From CAVVZJ01 sp963752755 (GTDB lineage: Bacteria > Planctomycetota > Planctomycetia > Isosphaerales > Isosphaeraceae): a stretch of 64,000 nt of DNA. The position numbers and the translations under genes are program-made. How positions within the stretch are numbered: position 1 is the first letter of the stretch; the number at the start of each line of letters is the position of its first letter. Location of the stretch: positions 372,001 through 436,000 of the forward strand of contig CAVVZJ010000001.1 in assembly GCA_963752755.1 (NCBI GenBank), given 5' to 3'. Positions 60,024 through 64,000 of this stretch are shown piece after piece. The notes beneath the pieces are model-generated. The model worked only from the letters and a program-made list of their open reading frames with translations, did not search any database and had not been told where the DNA came from.

Positions 60024-61217
60024 TCACAGGTCGGGAATCGGCTCGGGGGGCGGGCCGAGGGGGGCTTCCTTGCGGCGGCGTTTCTCGGGGAACCAGCCGA
60101 CGCGGCGGGCGCGGAGGTGGTAGGCGAGGCCGAGCAGTCGCATGACGACCAGGCCGGCATACAGGGCGAAGACCCAGGCGGCCCAGGTGGCGAGCAGGAG
60201 GGGACCGAGGGACGAGAGGCGGTAGAGGCCGGCGACGATCAGGGTGCCCAGGGCCATCGCGATCGCCAGGGCGAGCACCGGCGCGAGGTAGAGCAGTCCG
60301 ACCTTGAAGATGGCGCGGATGACCAGCGAGGGCTTGACCGCCAGGGCGTCCTCGTGGAGTGAGATGGACAGCAGGGCCATCAAGGAGAAGAGGCCGCCCG
60401 CGGCGAGGATCTCGATGAAGACAAGTTGATGGATCAGGGCGGGCTCGGGTTGTCTGCGAGAAAAGGCCAGGGCGGGGAAGAGCATCAGGCCGATGCCGAG
60501 GCCGCCCGCGAGGGCGAAGCGGAAGACGGCGATGACGATCGAGCCCAGCTCAATGTCGGGCCACTTCGGGTGGCAGACGTCCCCCTGGGCGGAGGCGACC
60601 AGCACGGCGCCGAGGACCGAGAGAGTATAGCCGAGGGCGAAGGCGAAGACGGCGATCATTGCGAAGGCGATCGGGCCGAAGAGGGCGAGGTAACCGCCCT
60701 GGAGGACCATCGGGATCACGGCGAAGACGACCAGCGAGGTCGCCGTGAGGGGCACGGGGAGGATCACGAGCCAGGCGAGGGCGGGGAGGTCCCAGAACGG
60801 ATAGAGCAGGCTCCCGAGGGGCGACGCCTCGGGCTGGCGGGGCAGGGGGAGGAGGCCGCCGCGACCGACCGGTTCGAGCTTCGACCGGCGCTCGGTCGGA
60901 CTGCCGAGGCGTTCGGGGTTCACCGAGGGGACGAGGGCGGAGGGGTCCGAGCCGTCGTCGTGGTCCAGGGTATAGCCGGCGAAGGTGTCGTCTTGCCGGG
61001 GCCGGGCCCGGCGGGGGGGCGGCTGGAGGGTCGAGCGGGGCGGTTCGGGGGCGGGGGCCGGCGGCCGGGCGGGGGCGGGGGCGGGCCTGGCGGGCTCGGG
61101 GACGCGAAAGGTCGTGCCGCAGGAGGGGCAACGGCCGACGCGGCCGGGGGTGGCGCCGGTGAGCTTGAGGGTCTTGCCGCAACGGCAGGTCATCGTCGCG
61201 GGGAGGGGCGGGGGCAT
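60024..61217 (-). CDS. Zinc-ribbon membrane protein
   Basis: 397 residues from ATG 61217, or 389 from ATG 61193. The first 35 residues contain TCRCGKTLKLTGATPGRVGR and CPSCGTTFRVP: four cysteines for a zinc ribbon resembling MJ0042-type motifs. A Pro-rich linker of about 90 residues leads to six membrane segments (FWDLPALAWLVILPVPLTAT, YLALFGPIAFAMIAVFAFAL, FALAGGLGIGLMLFPALAFS, LVFIEILAAGGLFSLMALLS, VGLLYLAPVLALAIAMALGT, LLLATWAAWVFALYAGLVVM). Function unknown; several planctomycete membrane proteins share this zinc-ribbon-plus-TM plan. It is convergent with truB. Confidence 0.75.
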   Translation of the reverse strand: MPPPLPATMTCRCGKTLKLTGATPGRVGRCPSCGTTFRVPEPARPAPAPARPPAPAPEPPRSTLQPPPRRARPRQDDTFAGYTLDHDDGSDPSALVPSVNPERLGSPTERRSKLEPVGRGGLLPLPRQPEASPLGSLLYPFWDLPALAWLVILPVPLTATSLVVFAVIPMVLQGGYLALFGPIAFAMIAVFAFALGYTLSVLGAVLVASAQGDVCHPKWPDIELGSIVIAVFRFALAGGLGIGLMLFPALAFSRRQPEPALIHQLVFIEILAAGGLFSLMALLSISLHEDALAVKPSLVIRAIFKVGLLYLAPVLALAIAMALGTLIVAGLYRLSSLGPLLLATWAAWVFALYAGLVVMRLLGLAYHLRARRVGWFPEKRRRKEAPLGPPPEPIPDL

Positions 61218-61301
61218 CGTCGGGTGTGCTCGCTCGGACCGGGGCACGGCGGCGTGCCCCGGAAGATTCGGGGACGGGGACGGGTTCGGAGTCGGACCGG
61301 G

Positions 61302-61739
61302 TCAAGTGTTGCGGGTAGGACCCTTCTTCTTGCCGGTCGGGGCGGGGCGGGCCGGGGAGGGGTCGGTCATCGTGTCGAGGATCTGACGGACCTCCCGAGC
61401 CTGGTCGGCGTCGAGGCCGTGCGACTTCAGGAGGTGGAGCACCAGCAGGCCGGGCTGACCCTGGTAGAGCTTGTCCACGAGGCTGCCCAGGCGTTTCTGG
61501 CGGACCTCCTGCTCGGTGACCAGCGGGCGATAGACGAAGGCCAGCTCGCTGCGGTCGCTGGCGACCATGCCCTTGACTTCGAGGCGATCGAGCAGGGTGG
61601 CGACGGTGGCGTAGGACCACTGGCGGCCGGCGGCCTTGAGGGTCTCGAGGACCTCGCGGACGGTGGCCTGCCCGCGCTCCCAGAGGACCTTGATGACGTC
61701 GAGTTCGGAATCGGGAATCGAGGGGGGTCTCTTGGCCAT
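61302..61739 (-). CDS. blaI: BlaI/MecI/CopY-family transcriptional repressor
   Basis: 145 residues. The winged helix is in ELDVIKVLWERGQATVREVL and AAGRQWSYATVATLLDRLEV, followed by the wing KGMVASDRSELAFVYRPLVT and a helical dimerisation tail (GLLVLHLLKSHGLDADQARE, VRQILDTMTD). BlaI-type repressors bind ACA-N2-TGT dyads and are removed by proteolysis. Two such sites and a promoter overlapping one of them lie upstream, pointing to autoregulation. The C-terminal tail (PAPTGKKKGPTRNT) is basic. The divergent neighbour is a zinc protease, as in the blaI-blaR pairs. Confidence 0.88.
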   Translation of the reverse strand: MAKRPPSIPDSELDVIKVLWERGQATVREVLETLKAAGRQWSYATVATLLDRLEVKGMVASDRSELAFVYRPLVTEQEVRQKRLGSLVDKLYQGQPGLLVLHLLKSHGLDADQAREVRQILDTMTDPSPARPAPTGKKKGPTRNT

Positions 61740-61849
61740 GGCCGAGGATCTCGAATAGAGTAAGATGAACGACCCCGGGCGGGCGGATGTCGGCGCCGCG
61801 GCGGACCCGGCGCCGGGGGAACGGGGTCGTGGAACGACCCGTTGAGTGT

Positions 61850-61878
61850 ATCCTAAGACAACTGTCATCTGCCGTCAA
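61850..61878 (-). promoter_or_regulatory. Promoter of blaI
   Basis: On the minus strand TTGACG (61873-61878) and TAGGAT (61850-61855) are exactly 17 bases apart; the spacer contains operator 1. The -35 matches 5 of 6, the -10 4 of 6. The start would be about 110 bases before the blaI ATG. Confidence 0.6.
61857..61866. promoter_or_regulatory. BlaI operator 1
   Basis: GACAACTGTC, fitting the ACA-N2-TGT core of BlaI/MecI/CopY operators, positioned inside the blaI promoter spacer. Confidence 0.6.
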
Positions 61879-61889
61879 CCCGGGATTCC

Positions 61890-61899
61890 GACACTTGTC
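61890..61899. promoter_or_regulatory. BlaI operator 2
   Basis: GACACTTGTC, the same dyad, with its centre 33 bases (three helical turns) from operator 1, on the side of the M48 protease gene. Confidence 0.55.
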
Positions 61900-61962
61900 T
61901 GCGGACGAACGAGACGCCAGAACGGACGAGGCGGGCGCGCGTCGGCGCGGGGCAACGGCCGC

Positions 61963-63223
61963 CTGCGATGCCCGGCGTGCGGGCGTCGCCTGAGCGTGCC
62001 GGCGTCGCTGCGCGAGGAGGAGGCGCCGCGGGTCGTTTGCTCGGGCTGCGGCGGGCGGTTCCGGCTCCGCAGGCGGGAAGGGCGCTCGGGCGAGCTGACC
62101 GCGTCGGCCTCGCAGGTCCGGCCGGGGATGGAGGATGAGAACCCGACCGACGAGGAGCCGGCGCGAACGTCGGCCGTCGAGCCGGCGACGATCGGGGGGG
62201 TGGACCTGGCCTTGCGGGGGCTGGCGCTGGTCGGTCTGCGATGGGCCTTTCATGCGGTCAACGCGGCGGGTGTCGGGTTGATGTTGCCGCTGGGCGGATT
62301 CGTGCCGGTCTGGAACCGCTGGCGGGCCGGCGGGCCGGGGGTCGTCGAGGCGCTGGGCGGGGTCCGGCCGGCGGTGGAGTCGTCCGATCCGGACGCGGAC
62401 TTTGGGCCGATGCTGGCCCGGGCCGATGCGCCGGGGCTCTTTGGCGAGGTGGCGGAGGTGGCGCGTCGGCTGGGGGCGCGGCCGCCGGGGCAGATCCGGG
62501 TGGCGTCGGTGCCGTGCTGCGGGGTGGTCGCCTGGGGACGTTCGCGGGCCTTGCTGGTGGGCTTGCCATTGCTGCATGCGTTGAGCCTGGGCGAGCTGCG
62601 GGCGGTGCTCTCGCACGAGCTGGCGCACCTGGCGCGGGGCGATGCCACGGTCTCGGCGCGCTCGACGCGGTTCGTCGCGGGGCTGGGCCAGGCGCTCGAC
62701 CGGCCGACGGCTCCGGGCTGGGGTCCGCTGGGGGCCTGGGCGCGGGTCTGCCGGAGTCTGGGGGATCGCCTGCACGCGCCGATCGCTCGCGGCCAGGAGG
62801 TCCGGGCCGACCGGGCCGCCGCGTCGCTGGCCGGGGGGGCCGCCGCGGCGGATGCGCTGGTGAAGGTGGCCCTGATCCAGCCGTTGTTCCGCGAGGTGCT
62901 CGACCACTACGACCCCTCCCGAACCGACCTGCCGAACCTCTACGCCTTCTTCCGCGACTTCTGGTCCCGACTGCCGGATGACCTGCATACGTCGATGCGT
63001 CACCGCCTGCTGACCGACCGCCGCGCCGATCGACCCGGCGCATCCGGCCTTGATCGATCGGCTGGCGCTCGTCCAGTCGTACCCCGATCGACCCGCGACC
63101 GACGCCAGCACCCCGGCCGCCCTGCTGATCGGCGACCTGGAGGCCCTGGAGCAGATGATCCACGACCGGCTCTTCGCCATCGGGGGCGTCGAGCCGAGCC
63201 TCTTCCACCGGGCGGGGAGCTGA
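61963..63223 (+). CDS. M48/M56-like zinc metalloprotease with N-terminal zinc ribbon (one extra base; start unresolved)
   Basis: About 419 residues. The frame carries a zinc ribbon, RLRCPACGRRLSVPASL then VVCSGCGGRFRL, near its start; a hydrophobic region (RWAFHAVNAAGVGLMLPLGG), and the catalytic HELAH in ELRAVLSHELAHLARGDATV with the third ligand in RGQEVRADRAAASLAGG (E-x3-D as in M48). After an extra base near 63030 it ends DPAHPALIDRLALVQSYPDR, LLIGDLEALEQMIHDRLFA and EPSLFHRAGS at TGA 63221. The start is uncertain: GTG 61996 would cut the ribbon, and GTG 61846 lies in the blaI promoter, so I mark the first codon region that includes the ribbon. It may be the sensor/protease that relieves BlaI. 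Confidence 0.75.
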
Positions 63224-63279
63224 GGGAAGGGAAGCCGTCGCTCGCAAGGGCACCGAGGACGACGGGAGCGGACGCCGAG

Positions 63280-63999
63280 TCATCGCGGCGGCTCTCGGCG
63301 CTCCTGGCTCTCGGCTTGCTTCTGCGTTCTCGGGGAATCGGTGAGAGACTCGCCCCCTTCACTCCCGATTCGGACGCCTTCCGAACGCCCCCGCGACGCT
63401 TCCCCGACGCCCTCAGAACGTCCCGGAGACGCCGGGGACGGCCGGAGTGGATTGCGGAAATGTGTTTGTTGCGTCAGGAGTTGCGTTGCAAGCTTGCCCA
63501 TCTTGACGTTCGTTCGGCGCGCGGAGCGTCGGCGGGAGCGTCGGCCGGCGCGGCGGGCGCGGTGGAAGTCGGCGAGGTGGCGGTGAAGCTCCAGGGCGTT
63601 GGCCGACTCGTAGCGGCGGGCGAGGGCGGCCTCGGGGCTGGCGTCGAAGGTGCGGCAACGGGCGCAGGCGGCTTCGAGGGCGGGGACGTCGTGGTCGTTC
63701 CAGAGGATCTGCGCGGAGGTGCGTGGAGGCGCTCTTGCTCGGTCGCGGACGAAGGCGAGCAGGCGGCGGCGGGCCGACTCGCGGTCGCCGAGGGCCAGAC
63801 GCTGCGCGGCGGCGCGGTCGGCCGGTTCGAGGGTCTTCGTGTCGAGGTTCAGGAACGCCTCGACTTCATCGGGGTTGGGGGCGCGGTCGGCGGCGAGGTG
63901 GTCGCGGTAGAGCCGGGCGACGACGGGTTGACCGGGCGGAATGCGGTCGTAGTCGAAGCCGAGCAGGAGCAGGCAGCGGAGGAACTCGGCGCGGGACCA
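63280..63999 (-). CDS. Partial hypothetical protein (continues beyond window)
   Basis: The frame read from 63999 down to 63280 gives about 239 residues with no start inside the window. The first 150 residues look real: RAEFLRCLLLLGFDYDRIPP, DRAAAQRLALGDRESARRLL and AQILWNDHDVPALEAACARC. From about 63540 the frame enters an Arg-rich stretch (RAGRRSRRRSARRTNVKMGK) that is the second copy of the dispersed repeat, then low-complexity Gly/Ser/Arg text to the stop, so the true end of the gene may lie earlier. No domain recognised. Confidence 0.55.
   Translation of the reverse strand, partial: WSRAEFLRCLLLLGFDYDRIPPGQPVVARLYRDHLAADRAPNPDEVEAFLNLDTKTLEPADRAAAQRLALGDRESARRRLLAFVRDRARAPPRTSAQILWNDHDVPALEAACARCRTFDASPEAALARRYESANALELHRHLADFHRARRAGRRSRRRSARRTNVKMGKLATQLLTQQTHFRNPLRPSPASPGRSEGVGEASRGRSEGVRIGSEGGESLTDSPRTQKQAESQERREPPR
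63493..63536 (-). repeat. Dispersed repeat, copy 2
   Basis: On the minus strand GCCGACGCTCCGCGCG, then CCGAACGAACGTCAAGATGG and GCAAG, matching copy 1 at 12799-12851 with a roughly nine-base gap. Here it is read in frame by the partial gene. Confidence 0.5.
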
Positions 64000-64000
64000 G

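Overview
The window looks like a chromosomal piece of a high-GC planctomycete, probably from the Isosphaeraceae/Gemmata side of Planctomycetota. Reasons: a DUF1559 prepilin-like protein with the H-X9-DG ending, an ECF-type sigma factor overlapping a giant Ser/Thr kinase, an LEPR-like N-terminal motif on a secreted SGNH protein, a PEP-CTERM protein, the alternative GlmU family, a seven-haem cytochrome, and an RNase E/G whose S1 domain is split by an insert of about 600 charged residues. No rRNA, tRNA, CRISPR array, integrase or transposase was recognised. The content is mostly housekeeping with planctomycete accessory genes.

Layout. 1-10 kb: 5' end of nrdJ (minus), rplU (minus), then a plus-strand run hpf, ptsN, ptsH, ptsI, a DUF2344 protein and rng. 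10-14 kb: SGNH hydrolase, membrane protein, a small unknown gene and a hairpin-rich non-coding stretch. 14-20 kb: lactate permease, DUF2283 protein, YfcE-like phosphodiesterase, alternative GlmU, membrane protein. 20-25 kb: EamA exporter, glycosyltransferase, hydroxyacid dehydrogenase, alpha/beta hydrolase, PEP-CTERM protein. 25-33 kb: sigma factor plus kinase, DUF1559 protein, MutY, ClpX. 33-38 kb: cytochrome, aminotransferase, membrane protein, MFS exporter. 38-45 kb: three consecutive GT-C (GT39-like) membrane proteins on the minus strand, two of them recent duplicates, then a GNAT. 45-55 kb: DUF11 surface protein, MiaA, KorA/KorB oxidoreductase, a diadenylate-cyclase-like protein and a fourth GT-C protein. 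55-64 kb: phosphatase, DUF255 thioredoxin protein, TruB, zinc-ribbon membrane protein, a divergent BlaI repressor/M48 protease pair with twin operators, and a partial unknown gene.

Genes that plausibly act together: hpf-ptsN-ptsH-ptsI form a complete phosphorelay with no sugar permease beside it; the sigma factor and kinase overlap by 25 bases; korA and korB encode one enzyme; BlaI probably represses itself and perhaps the adjacent protease through GACA-N2-TGTC sites.

Quality warning. Fourteen conserved genes are broken by single-base insertions or deletions (19 in all, 10 deletions and 9 insertions by my reading), usually next to short G or C runs, with both halves fully conserved. This is better explained by uncorrected assembly errors than by decay. 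I annotate these as single CDSs spanning the shifts.
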